A stretch of 39,024 nucleotides of DNA from Bacteroidales bacterium. GTDB lineage: Bacteria; Bacteroidota; Bacteroidia; Bacteroidales; P3. A program made the translations under genes and the position numbers. How positions within the stretch are numbered: position 1 is the stretch's first letter; each line of letters begins with the position of its first letter. The stretch covers positions 1 to 39,024 of the forward strand of contig JAGBOF010000034.1 of the NCBI GenBank assembly GCA_017633985.1. Reading direction: 5' to 3'. This document shows positions 26,890 to 35,634 of this stretch, one piece after another. The notes beneath the pieces were generated by a model that was not told where the DNA came from, did no database searches, and saw only the letters and a list, made by a program, of their open reading frames with translations.

Positions 26890-27684
26890 ATGAAAATTAT
26901 TAAAAACAATAACTGGGATGGAGTATTAATACCACCTATATTATACAAATATAGAGATTGGGATAATTCTTATCATAAAACAATCTTAACAAATAATAAG
27001 TTGTATTTCGCATCACCATTAGATTTTGAAGATCAAAATGATTGTAGACCTCGTGTTAAATATCCGGAGACGCAAGATGAAATTTTTGCATATATTTTGA
27101 AAACACATTATATATGCTCTAATAAATCTTTTAAAAATTATGATGAATATAGACTCTGTTGTAAGAAAGTTTTTAAAACTTCCCCATTATTGAATCCAAT
27201 GGAAAGAGATAGTATTTTAAGAAAATATCATGAAGATTATATGAATGCTCATGGTGTTTTGTCTGTTACTGAGAATGCTAATAATGATTACTTATGGAAA
27301 ACTTATGCAAATAACCACAGTGGAGTTTGTGTGGGGTTTGATACTAACGTATTACGACAATTCATAATAGGAGGTGCTCCTATTACTTATTACAAAGAAC
27401 TGCCAACCATAGATTTTATGAATGATTGCAATACTACAAAGATACAAAAACAAATTTGGAGTAAATCGGATAAATTTAAAGAAGAGCAAGAGTATAGACT
27501 CATAAAAATATGGCCTCCTGATAATCATGTTATAACTCAAACAGATAGATGTATTACTTTCCCGAATGAGGCTGTTCTTGAAATTATTTTAGGAAAGAAT
27601 ATGAAAGAAGAAAACAAACAAGAAGTAAGAAATATTGTTAAAAATAAGTTTGTCAATGCTAGAATTATAGAACAAAAGAAATAA
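26890..27684 (+). CDS. DUF2971 protein, cytoplasmic
   Basis: This 264-residue protein matches the DUF2971 family: PPILYKYRDW near the start, NNKLYFASPLDFEDQND, then VLSVTENANNDYLWKTYANNHSGVCVGFD. The family is widespread, often in accessory regions and on mobile elements; its biochemical role is unknown. There is no signal peptide, so it is a cytosolic protein within a run of exported ones. It is more AT-rich than its neighbours, with much AGA for arginine, which suggests recent arrival. It has an unusually clear AGGAG sequence upstream, which the next gene shares. Confidence 0.88.
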   Translation: MKIIKNNNWDGVLIPPILYKYRDWDNSYHKTILTNNKLYFASPLDFEDQNDCRPRVKYPETQDEIFAYILKTHYICSNKSFKNYDEYRLCCKKVFKTSPLLNPMERDSILRKYHEDYMNAHGVLSVTENANNDYLWKTYANNHSGVCVGFDTNVLRQFIIGGAPITYYKELPTIDFMNDCNTTKIQKQIWSKSDKFKEEQEYRLIKIWPPDNHVITQTDRCITFPNEAVLEIILGKNMKEENKQEVRNIVKNKFVNARIIEQKK

Positions 27685-27698
27685 AAGGAGAACGAGAA

Positions 27699-30176
27699 AT
27701 GAAAAGGTTAAGGAAAATTTTGTGCTTAGTTGTAGTATTATTTATGCACATTCCAGCATTTGCACATGATTGCTATATTAATGGAATCTATTATAATTTA
27801 AATTCAGATAATAAGACATTGACCGTAACTTCTAAGTATTCAAGTTCCTCCGGTAGTTATTCTGGAATAGTTAATATTCCATCATCTGTAACTATTGCCT
27901 CTAAGACCTATAAAGTCACTTCTATCGGTTCAAGAGCATTCGATGGTTGTTCACGTTTAACAAGTATAACTATAGGGAACAGCATTACTTCTATCTATTG
28001 GAGAGCATTCGATGGTTGTACGAGTTTAACAAATGTAACCATACCGAACAGCGTTACTTCTATTGGTAATGCTGCTTTCTTTGGTTGTACGAGTTTAAAA
28101 ACTGTAACCATAGGAAACAGCGTCACTTCCATTGGAGATGGTGCATTCTCTGGTTGTACGAGTTTAACAAGTATAGAAATTCCAAACAGTGTTACGTCTC
28201 TCGGAAGTTACGCATTCATGGGTTGCACTAGTTTAACAAGTGTAACTATAGGAGACAGCGTTACTTCTATTGGTGGTGCATTCTCTGGTTGTACAAGTTT
28301 AATAAATGTAACCATACCGAACAGTGTTACTTCTATTGGTGCTGCATTCTCTGGTTGTACAAGTTTAATAAATGTAACCATACCGAACAGTGTTACTTCT
28401 ATTGATAGTGCTGCTTTCAAAGATTGTAAACATTTAGAGATAATAAATCTTCCAAGTAATATAACTAATATTGATGCAGAAGCATTTGAAGGATGTACCA
28501 GTCTAACAACAGTCAATATACCCAATACTGTTAAATCTATAGGGAATAATGCATTCAAAAATTGTATAAAATTAAATGTAAAATTACCAATAAATTTAGT
28601 AAGTCTTGGATCATGGGCATTTGCTGGATGTTTTAATATTAAAGATACTTTAACAATACCTAAAAAAGTAGATCAGATTGGAAAATCTGCATTTTATAAT
28701 TGTGTAGAAATAAATACCGTAATTATGCTAGGAAGTTGTCCTACTATTTATGAATATCGACCTTTTGGAAACTATCTAAAGACTATTTATGTACCCTGTG
28801 GAGAGAAATATTTTTATGAATTAGCAAATTATTGGACATATTTATCTTCTCTCATACAAGATAAATTTCCATATGATATAAATGGAAATTCTTTTGATAC
28901 TACATATGGAAACGTCTCTGTTATTCAACCGACATGTAGTGATAGTTTAGCACATATAACGGCTATTGCCGATGAAGGCTATCATTTTACTTATTGGAAT
29001 GATGGTAATACAGATAATCCAAGAGAAATATATGTAACACAAGACTCTTCTTTTACTGCATATTTTGCGATAGATACTTTAAATTTGGTATTGAAAACAA
29101 ATAATCAGCAGATGGGTTCTGTTGTTGGTAATCAAGGTTTATTTGAATATGGTAGCAGTATAAAAGTTTCAGCTGTGGCGAACGAACATTATCATTTCGT
29201 TAAATGGAGTGACGGGAATATTCAAAACCCTAGGCAAATAGTCTTAACACAAGATACAATTCTTACAGCAATATTTGAAATAGATAATCATACCGTAACA
29301 TTGAAAGTAAACAAAGATGAATTCGGCAACGTTACCGGTAGTGGTGTTTATGATTACAATTCACAGGTAACAGTATCTGCCAATGCTGTTAAGGGTTATC
29401 ATTTTGTAATGTGGAACGATGGCAATACTAATAATCCCCGCTCTATCATCCTTACACAAGATACTGTTTTTACTGCTATCTTTGAGATAGACACATTTTT
29501 TGTTACGGTAAAAAGTAATGACGATGCGGCAGGAACAGTTAACGGAAGCGGGATATATGATTACCACAGCGAAATAATTATCTTTGCTACCGCTAATACG
29601 CATTATCATTTTGTTTCGTGGTCTGACGGCAATACAAGCAACCCTCGTATGGTGACAATAGATAAAGATACTGTCTTTATTGCACAGTTTAAGGAAGACA
29701 ACAAATACAATATTCAGGTGTTAAGCAATGACAATACAATGGGTTCTGCCGAAGGCGGAGGCATATATTATGAAGGAGAGCAAATACAAATAAATGCTAC
29801 AGCCAACAGTGATTATATCTTTAAAGAATGGTCGGACGGCAATAGTGACAATCCCCGTATAATTACCGTCTTATCCGATAATGTTTATATTGCTAATTTT
29901 GAGAAAGAATCTTCGCTACAAGACATTTCAGATTTACAACAAATACAAATTTATCCTAATCCTGCGAAAGATATTATTACATTGGATGTCGGGGATTTGA
30001 CATTGGATATAAACAATGAACTATTCATAATAAATACTATAGGACAGGTTGTATATTCGTCAAATATCCAGAGTCAAATATTCAATATAGACATCCGTAA
30101 ATTACAAAGCGGGGTTTATTATATCCGATTGATCGGTGTGGAAAACTCAAAAGTATTTAAATTAATAAAAGAATAA
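27699..30176 (+). CDS. BspA-like leucine-rich repeat protein with T9SS sorting domain
   Basis: This 825-residue protein has a signal peptide (about 1-22), then about a dozen BspA/LRR_5-type repeats (about 50-340) of the form VTSIG-x-x-AF-x-GCTSL-x-x-VTIPNS. Five beta repeats of about 60 residues follow (about 405-735), each with YHF-x-x-W-(S/N)DGN and PR-x-(I/V), similar to divergent InlB B-repeats. The end is a type A T9SS sorting domain: IQIYPNPAKDIITLDV and SGVYYIRL, finishing in KVFKLIKE. It is thus an outer-membrane-translocated, surface-anchored protein. BspA-like proteins bind host or microbial partners in some species; the partner here is unknown. The LRR block contains a near-exact tandem duplication (28278-28407). 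Confidence 0.95.
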   Translation: MKRLRKILCLVVVLFMHIPAFAHDCYINGIYYNLNSDNKTLTVTSKYSSSSGSYSGIVNIPSSVTIASKTYKVTSIGSRAFDGCSRLTSITIGNSITSIYWRAFDGCTSLTNVTIPNSVTSIGNAAFFGCTSLKTVTIGNSVTSIGDGAFSGCTSLTSIEIPNSVTSLGSYAFMGCTSLTSVTIGDSVTSIGGAFSGCTSLINVTIPNSVTSIGAAFSGCTSLINVTIPNSVTSIDSAAFKDCKHLEIINLPSNITNIDAEAFEGCTSLTTVNIPNTVKSIGNNAFKNCIKLNVKLPINLVSLGSWAFAGCFNIKDTLTIPKKVDQIGKSAFYNCVEINTVIMLGSCPTIYEYRPFGNYLKTIYVPCGEKYFYELANYWTYLSSLIQDKFPYDINGNSFDTTYGNVSVIQPTCSDSLAHITAIADEGYHFTYWNDGNTDNPREIYVTQDSSFTAYFAIDTLNLVLKTNNQQMGSVVGNQGLFEYGSSIKVSAVANEHYHFVKWSDGNIQNPRQIVLTQDTILTAIFEIDNHTVTLKVNKDEFGNVTGSGVYDYNSQVTVSANAVKGYHFVMWNDGNTNNPRSIILTQDTVFTAIFEIDTFFVTVKSNDDAAGTVNGSGIYDYHSEIIIFATANTHYHFVSWSDGNTSNPRMVTIDKDTVFIAQFKEDNKYNIQVLSNDNTMGSAEGGGIYYEGEQIQINATANSDYIFKEWSDGNSDNPRIITVLSDNVYIANFEKESSLQDISDLQQIQIYPNPAKDIITLDVGDLTLDINNELFIINTIGQVVYSSNIQSQIFNIDIRKLQSGVYYIRLIGVENSKVFKLIKE
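28278..28407 (+). repeat. Recent 66-bp tandem duplication inside the LRR block
   Basis: The 66-bp unit starting at 28278 is repeated from 28344, identical until about base 28404, then diverging. It encodes two 22-residue repeats instead of the usual 23 residues, reading VTSIG(G/A)AFSGCTSL. It points to a slip or unequal-crossover event of recent date. Confidence 0.9.
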
Positions 30177-30182
30177 AAGGTT

Positions 30183-31673
30183 ATGAAGAAGATATTGTGT
30201 TTATTATTGTGGTTCTTGCCGTGTGTTATCTATTCTCAAAATAATTTTGAGAAATTCTGGCAAAAGGCTAATCAACAATACGAACGTTTTAAACAGAATG
30301 CAGATAAAAATTACAGTGATTTCAAAGACAGAGCCAATCAACAGTATGCGGAGTTCATGGAAAGGGCTTGGAGGCAGTATAATGCTTTTGCAGGAATAGA
30401 AACTCCGAAAGAAGAACCTGTACCTCCCGTTGTTATGCCCGAAGAAGACAGAAACAAACCTGTTATTGACAACAACAAACTGATAGAAGATGTTATCAAA
30501 CCTCAACCCGTCACTCCTCAACCCGAACCTGTTGAACCTATCAAGGAAGATAAACAAGAGGACAAAGGACAAACATTTACTTTTCAGTTTTACGGCACGG
30601 ATATAAAAGCACCTTTCTTTGATAATTACAAATATAAACTTGACGGTGTCAGTGAAAAACAAGTTGCAGATGGATGGAAAACTCTTTCCTTGCCGAAATA
30701 CAATCACCTTATAAACGAATGTTTGAAGATTAGGAAAGATTACCGATTGAATGATTGGGCTTATTTGCAGATGTTGGACAATCTTTCCGTCAGTATTATG
30801 AATAAACAATGCAATGAGGCAACTCTTTTGATGGCTTACTTGTATTGTCAAAGCGGTTACAAGATGCGTATAGGCGAAAGTGATAATAAACTTTACATGC
30901 TGTACGCAACACAAAGTACGGTATACGGAGTGTCATATTACGTAGTGGATGCAGATATTTATTATTTGTACAAAGGAGATAAAGTGGAATATATAAGGAT
31001 TTGTCAAGCCGCCTTTCCTCAAGAACAAGAGATGTCATTTCAGTTAAGACAACAACCCGTGTTTGCAATGCAGACTTCCTCGTACCGTACATTGCAATCT
31101 GAATATTATCCCGAAATAAAGGCAAATGTAAGAGTGAATAAGAATCTTATAAACTTCTATAATAATTATCCGACATCATTTATTAACGGAGATTTCGGTA
31201 CACGCTGGGCAATGTATGCTAATACGCCCTTAAGCGATGAAGCAAAGAATACCTTATATCCTGCACTGAAGAAAGTTTTGCAGGGCAAAAGTAAGGCGGA
31301 ATCGGCGGAAATGCTTTTGAATTTCGTTCAGACTTCGTTGGTTTATGAATATGACGATGTCGTTTGGGGAGATGACCGTGCATTTTTCGCAGAAGAGACT
31401 TTGTTTTACCCATACGCCGATTGCGAAGACCGTGCTATCTTATACTCCCGCTTGGTCAGGGATTTGTTAGGCATAGATGCCGTCCTGATTTATTATCCCG
31501 GACATTTGGCAACGGCTATATGTTTGAATTCTCCCGATGTTAAAGGCTATTACTTCATAATGGAGAATAAAAGATATTACATTGCCGACCCTACATATAT
31601 CGGCGCACCGATAGGATTACAGATGCCTGAAGTAAGAAATGAGCAAATCAAAGTAATATTACTGGATAATTAG
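30183..31673 (+). CDS. Secreted transglutaminase-like protein
   Basis: This 496-residue protein has an N-terminal signal peptide (about 1-18), a charged helical part with FEKFWQKANQQYERF-type repeats, a proline-rich linker (PQPVTPQPEPVEP, about 110-125) and a C-terminal domain with a papain-fold triad: Cys414 in ADCEDRA, His441 in GHLATAI, Asp469 in IADPTY. This order is that of the transglutaminase-like superfamily, which includes peptidases and cross-linking enzymes; the substrate cannot be told. It is the last gene of the envelope operon and overlaps the 3' end of the convergent GSCFA gene by 15 bases. Confidence 0.85.
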   Translation: MKKILCLLLWFLPCVIYSQNNFEKFWQKANQQYERFKQNADKNYSDFKDRANQQYAEFMERAWRQYNAFAGIETPKEEPVPPVVMPEEDRNKPVIDNNKLIEDVIKPQPVTPQPEPVEPIKEDKQEDKGQTFTFQFYGTDIKAPFFDNYKYKLDGVSEKQVADGWKTLSLPKYNHLINECLKIRKDYRLNDWAYLQMLDNLSVSIMNKQCNEATLLMAYLYCQSGYKMRIGESDNKLYMLYATQSTVYGVSYYVVDADIYYLYKGDKVEYIRICQAAFPQEQEMSFQLRQQPVFAMQTSSYRTLQSEYYPEIKANVRVNKNLINFYNNYPTSFINGDFGTRWAMYANTPLSDEAKNTLYPALKKVLQGKSKAESAEMLLNFVQTSLVYEYDDVVWGDDRAFFAEETLFYPYADCEDRAILYSRLVRDLLGIDAVLIYYPGHLATAICLNSPDVKGYYFIMENKRYYIADPTYIGAPIGLQMPEVRNEQIKVILLDN

Positions 31674-32597
31674 GCTTTGTTGTAATTGTTTAATTTTTTG
31701 CAGATGCTTTTTGTAACCGTCACTGTCCGGATTAAACGGACGGTGTGACTGCATAAGGTGCAGTTTTATGTATTTGTCATTCAACAACTGTTCTTCTAAA
31801 GAAAAATATACCTCACCGAACCGTTGCCATATATAATCAACCGCCGTTTCGTTGATATGTACCATATCTTTCGCATAAAAGCGGTAATCCCTTAATTCAT
31901 CATTGACGATTTCATACGAAGGAAAATAATACGAATCATTATTATTCCTTATCACCTCATCTATGGCTAATGCCAATACCGATTTGGAAAGTTTATTGTC
32001 ATAAAAACCCTCTTTTATATGCCTTACAGGCGACAATGTATAAAGGAATTTGACCGAAGGATTGATTTGTTTGATACTTTCTGTCATCAAATGCAACGAA
32101 GATACCGTCTGTTCAACTGTAAGCAACCGCCTTGTAATAAATTTCTGCGGTATTTTATGACAATTAGCCATCAAAATATCACCCTCTTTATACCAATAAC
32201 TCCACGCAGTACCCAAAGTAATAATTATTACGTCTGTCTGTTTTATATAATCATTAACTTTGTCCAGAATTGCATTAGCATTTTGCAGACATTCACGCAT
32301 TGAAACTCCCCTTACATCGCCGTGTGCCTGAAAAAGGTAATAAAACTCCCCGCTTAATATAACATCCTTATCTTCAAAAGGCGTTTTGGCGGCGGATCTT
32401 ATCAAAAGATTTGCAATACTTACAGGATTATATACCGTACCGAACGGATTTTTCATTGTCTTGTATCCGCTTATCTCAAGCCTCTTGCCTATTTCATCCG
32501 TAAAACACGAACCTATAAGCAATATCCTGTCTTTATGGGTTATCTGCCAATCAGAAGGCGGAATTGTTACCTGCGTAAAAAATATATCCTTTGCCAT
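31659..32597 (-). CDS. GSCFA-domain protein
   Basis: This 312-residue protein has the GSCF motif (Gly29-Ser30-Cys31-Phe32 in LLIGSCFTDEIGKRLE), after which the family is named, plus KNPFGTVYNPVSIANLL and ITLGTAWSYW. These are hallmarks of the SGNH-like GSCFA family, with Ser30 as the predicted nucleophile. Family members are thought to be esterases or lipases related to GDSL enzymes; the substrate is unknown. There is no signal peptide. Its stop overlaps the end of the convergent transglutaminase-like gene, and it lies 13 bases after the exonuclease gene, likely the same transcript. Confidence 0.92.
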   Translation of the reverse strand: MAKDIFFTQVTIPPSDWQITHKDRILLIGSCFTDEIGKRLEISGYKTMKNPFGTVYNPVSIANLLIRSAAKTPFEDKDVILSGEFYYLFQAHGDVRGVSMRECLQNANAILDKVNDYIKQTDVIIITLGTAWSYWYKEGDILMANCHKIPQKFITRRLLTVEQTVSSLHLMTESIKQINPSVKFLYTLSPVRHIKEGFYDNKLSKSVLALAIDEVIRNNNDSYYFPSYEIVNDELRDYRFYAKDMVHINETAVDYIWQRFGEVYFSLEEQLLNDKYIKLHLMQSHRPFNPDSDGYKKHLQKIKQLQQSLIIQ

Positions 32598-32610
32598 AAA
32601 ATATCAGTAA

Positions 32611-33162
32611 TCAAAATCTGTAAGATTTAATCTGCGTTACATGCCGCAATTGTGCGAAATCTTCACACTTTAAGACCTCGGCTTCTTTCAACAAAAGCTT
32701 TGCACATGCCTGTGCATCCGAATCCGAATGGTGATGGTCCAGTTCAATCATTTCCTGATTGCACAAATAATCCAGCGAAAACTTCTGATTATTCCTCCAA
32801 GCCTGCTTTGCCAATATATAGGAACACATATAACGTGCCTGCGGCCGCGGTATTTTGTAATGTGCAAGCGTACGGCGCAACACATTTATGTCAAAAGCCG
32901 CATTATGCGCTATAAGCATGGTGTGGTTGAAGTATTTCTCTATCTGCGGCCACAAAATGTCAAACGTAGGTGCATCGGCAACGTCTTCCTTATGTATTCC
33001 GTGGATTTTTTGTGCGTACCACTGAAAATAAGGGTAACATATAGGTTTGATAAGATGGTTTTCCACATGCACAACCTCATTTTCCCTTACAACGGCTATG
33101 CCTAAAGAACAGGGTATATACCCCGCCGCCGTCTCGAAATCTATCGCCGTAAAATCAAACAT
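32611..33162 (-). CDS. DnaQ-like 3'-5' exonuclease
   Basis: The DEDDh exonuclease core is complete: DFET (Asp8, Glu10), HNAAFDINVL (Asp) and HHSDSDAQA (His, Asp). I chose ATG 33162 (MFDFTAIDFETA, 183 residues). A longer in-frame start at 33261 lies upstream of a TACCTTTG promoter box (33215-33208), so it cannot be the main start; the chosen ATG would have a leader of about 40 bases. The family includes the epsilon proofreading subunit and free-standing exonucleases. It precedes the GSCFA gene on the same strand. Confidence 0.87.
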   Translation of the reverse strand: MFDFTAIDFETAAGYIPCSLGIAVVRENEVVHVENHLIKPICYPYFQWYAQKIHGIHKEDVADAPTFDILWPQIEKYFNHTMLIAHNAAFDINVLRRTLAHYKIPRPQARYMCSYILAKQAWRNNQKFSLDYLCNQEMIELDHHHSDSDAQACAKLLLKEAEVLKCEDFAQLRHVTQIKSYRF

Positions 33163-33207
33163 ACCTTTTGTGCCTTTCCTGTCGCTGCTTATTGAAATTT
33201 CAGTATG

Positions 33208-33215
33208 CAAAGGTA
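33208..33215 (-). promoter_or_regulatory. -7 box that decides the exonuclease start
   Basis: TACCTTTG on minus, a perfect TAnnTTTG. It lies 46 bases before ATG 33162 and inside the longer reading frame, arguing for the shorter protein. Confidence 0.5.
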
Positions 33216-33298
33216 CGATATTTTTATAAACTGCGGCGGTTTTATTATGTTTTTGCGTCATATAAACCCAGTTTGCCGTACCTAAATTTCATACCGCT

Positions 33299-33440
33299 GA
33301 AAAAAGACGCCGTTTTAAGAAATTAATCAGCGATAAAAAAATATTAATCAGCCTGATTAATTTTTTAAAACGGCGTCTTTTTTTGACGGGATGTAATTAC
33401 CTGTTATTCAGTTGCTGTCTTTCTGCGTTTTTTCAGCAAA
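33299..33440. repeat. Palindromic intergenic repeat, copy D
   Basis: AAAAAGACGCCGTTTTAA (33301-33318) and TTAAAACGGCGTCTTTTT (33365-33382) form a perfect 18-bp inverted repeat. It encloses ATTAATCAG (33322-33330) and the palindrome ATTAATCAG-C-CTGATTAAT (33343-33361). The tail from GACGG (33385) through CTGTTATTCA to TTTCAGCAAAA (33430s) matches copy A. It occupies the gap between dsbD-type and exonuclease genes. Confidence 0.8.
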
Positions 33441-33460
33441 AAATAATCTAAAACAGCCAT

Positions 33461-33497
33461 AAGCAAGCAGGCGGATGTAATATCCGCCTGCTTGCTT
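33461..33497 (-). terminator. GC-rich hairpin after the DsbD-type gene
   Basis: AAGCAAGCAGGCGGAT (33461-33476) and ATCCGCCTGCTTGCTT (33482-33497) form a perfect 16-bp stem with a 5-base loop, about 30 bases past the DsbD stop. No long T-run follows on the minus strand; it may still end transcription. Confidence 0.7.
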
Positions 33498-33525
33498 TGC
33501 AATCAACTTCTTTGTTGTATGCAGT

Positions 33526-35577
33526 CTATTTCTTAAAATTCTTCAATCCCGTCTCAAGGAAGTCAATGAAATTATTGACATTCTTATCGTACGGCTGCGG
33601 CTTATCGGTCAAAAGGTTGCCATCACCGTCCATAAGCACGTAAAGAGGTTGCGCATTGGCGTGGAACTTCTCTATCTGGTAGTTAAGATTCCTTCTGCCC
33701 AATGTTTTTATTGTCTTGCCGTTCATTTCGGTCCATTCGTCCTGCGGAAGCGAGATAGTGTTCTCGTCACAGTACAAAGAAACCAAAATATAATCGTTTT
33801 GAATCATTTGTTTTACCGTCGGATTGCTCCAAACAGCCGTTTCCATCTCACGGCAATTAGCACAACTTTTGCCCGTGAAGTCTAAAAACAACGGTTTACC
33901 CACTTGTTTGGCATACTGCTGCGCTTCTTTCAAATCAAAGAATGCTTTAAAGCCTACAGGTACGTGTTCGTCCAATTTATCGGCGTATTTTCTTTGTTGA
34001 GGAAAGCCGTCATTGTTGGTATTTACGGCAGAACCTCCGCCGTTTTCCACGATTATTTTCTCAATATTGTATTCCTGCGAAGTCAATGGAGGTAAATAAC
34101 CCGATATTGTGCTTAAAGGTGCTCCCCAAAGGCCCGGTATCATATATATCGTGAATGAAAACGAAATTATTGCAAGGAATAAACGCGGTACACTGATGTG
34201 TTTTAAATCGGAATCGCCTTTGAATTTCAATTTTCCTAACAAATAGAAGCCTATCATAGCAAATATTACTATCCAAATGCAAAGATAGGTCGTTCTCGGA
34301 AGTATTCCCCAATTTTGTGCTTGGTCTGCAACCATCAAGAACTTCAATCCCAATGCTATTTCCAAGAATCCGAAAACTATCTTAACACTGTTAAGCCAAG
34401 AACCGCTCTTTAAATTCTTTAAGAACGAAGGGAACATAGCCAAAAGGGTGAAAGGAAGTGCGAAACCGATAGCAAATCCCAACATGGAGACAAAGAAAAT
34501 AAACGAATTGCTTGATCCCGACGCCATTTCGACCAATGCTGCTCCTAAAATAGGGCCTGTGCATGAGAAAGAGACCAATACGGTAGTCAAAGCGATGAAA
34601 AATGCTCCTAAAAGTCCGCCTTTTTCACTTTCTTTATCGGATTTGTTTACCCATTTGCTCGGCATAGTGATCTCAAACAGCCCGAAAAACGAAAGGGCAA
34701 ACACCATAAAGATGATAAAGAAGATAACGTTAGGAATCCAATGCGTGGATATGATGTACATTGCGTCTTTTCCGAAAATCAAAGTAAGTAATAATCCCAA
34801 TACAGCGAAGATTAAAACTATTGACAAGCCGAAAAAGTATGCTTGTTTTCTGCCTTGGCGGTTGGTTTTCTTACCGTGAAGGAAGAAAGAGATAGTCATA
34901 GGAATCATAGGGAAGACACAAGGAGTAAGAAGTGTTATCAAACCCACACCGAACGATATAAGAAAGACCATAAGCAATGATTTGTTGGCTAAATCCTGCG
35001 TATCACCCATGGCAGTGGCTTCCGCAATTGTTTCCGTAGGAGTTTCAACTGCAGCCAAAGGCTCGGTAACGGCAGTTTCTGTCACTGTCTCCGTAATTTC
35101 TTCGGATGGTACCGCCTTTAAGTTAGGATTGCCTTTAACGTCAAATGAATATTCCACATCATCCGGAGGAATGCAAGATCCGTTCTCACATAATTGGAAC
35201 GTAACCATGCCTTTTACCTTGAAATCTTTATCGGTCTTTACTTTTATTTGCTGATGGAACACTGCCGATGACTCAAAATAACGTGTGGAATCCTTTGCAA
35301 ATTTATCATATTTGGCAAGATATTTAGGTTCTCTGACATTACCTATTCTTTGATAGTCACTTGATTTTTCGAAAGTGAACTCTATCGGAAGTTCCGTACC
35401 TTTGGTGTATTGCGAATATATGTGCCAACCAGGTTGAAGGTTGCATGTCATCACCAAATCGGCAACAGAATCGTTTATCTTGTTTGTTTTGAACGTCCAT
35501 TTGGCAGGACTTTGTTGTGCCGACGCAACTCCGAACAATATTACGGCAATTGCAAACAATTTGATCTTTTTAAACAT
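33526..35577 (-). CDS. DsbD-type thiol:disulfide interchange protein
   Basis: I chose ATG 35577 (MFKKIKLFAIAVILFGVASA, 683 residues), preceded by an AAAGGAAAT sequence; an upstream ATG at 35604 adds 9 residues. After the signal peptide comes a periplasmic DsbD-alpha-like domain (about 20-175), with the cysteine pair in LCENGSCIPP. Next is an acidic low-complexity linker, then eight or so membrane spans with CcdA-type cysteines in TPCVFPMIPMT and FSCTGPILGAAL. The C-terminal thioredoxin domain has CANC in TGKSCANCREME. It passes electrons from the cytoplasm to periplasmic proteins. EnvC-like protein gene lies 57 bases upstream. Confidence 0.92.
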   Translation of the reverse strand: MFKKIKLFAIAVILFGVASAQQSPAKWTFKTNKINDSVADLVMTCNLQPGWHIYSQYTKGTELPIEFTFEKSSDYQRIGNVREPKYLAKYDKFAKDSTRYFESSAVFHQQIKVKTDKDFKVKGMVTFQLCENGSCIPPDDVEYSFDVKGNPNLKAVPSEEITETVTETAVTEPLAAVETPTETIAEATAMGDTQDLANKSLLMVFLISFGVGLITLLTPCVFPMIPMTISFFLHGKKTNRQGRKQAYFFGLSIVLIFAVLGLLLTLIFGKDAMYIISTHWIPNVIFFIIFMVFALSFFGLFEITMPSKWVNKSDKESEKGGLLGAFFIALTTVLVSFSCTGPILGAALVEMASGSSNSFIFFVSMLGFAIGFALPFTLLAMFPSFLKNLKSGSWLNSVKIVFGFLEIALGLKFLMVADQAQNWGILPRTTYLCIWIVIFAMIGFYLLGKLKFKGDSDLKHISVPRLFLAIISFSFTIYMIPGLWGAPLSTISGYLPPLTSQEYNIEKIIVENGGGSAVNTNNDGFPQQRKYADKLDEHVPVGFKAFFDLKEAQQYAKQVGKPLFLDFTGKSCANCREMETAVWSNPTVKQMIQNDYILVSLYCDENTISLPQDEWTEMNGKTIKTLGRRNLNYQIEKFHANAQPLYVLMDGDGNLLTDKPQPYDKNVNNFIDFLETGLKNFKK

Positions 35578-35634
35578 CTTTATATTTCCTTTATTTATAT
35601 TCATTATTATATATACGCCAGATATTTTACTGTC

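Noticed and set aside
28208-28558. Minus-strand repeat-rich ORF
   Set aside because: It is the antisense reading of the leucine-rich repeats; its repeats only mirror the DNA repeats.
30204-30914. A 236-codon minus-strand ORF opposite the transglutaminase-like gene
   Set aside because: Shadow of a gene with signal peptide, catalytic triad and operon context; the ORF is rich in Phe and Ile from antisense Lys/Glu codons.
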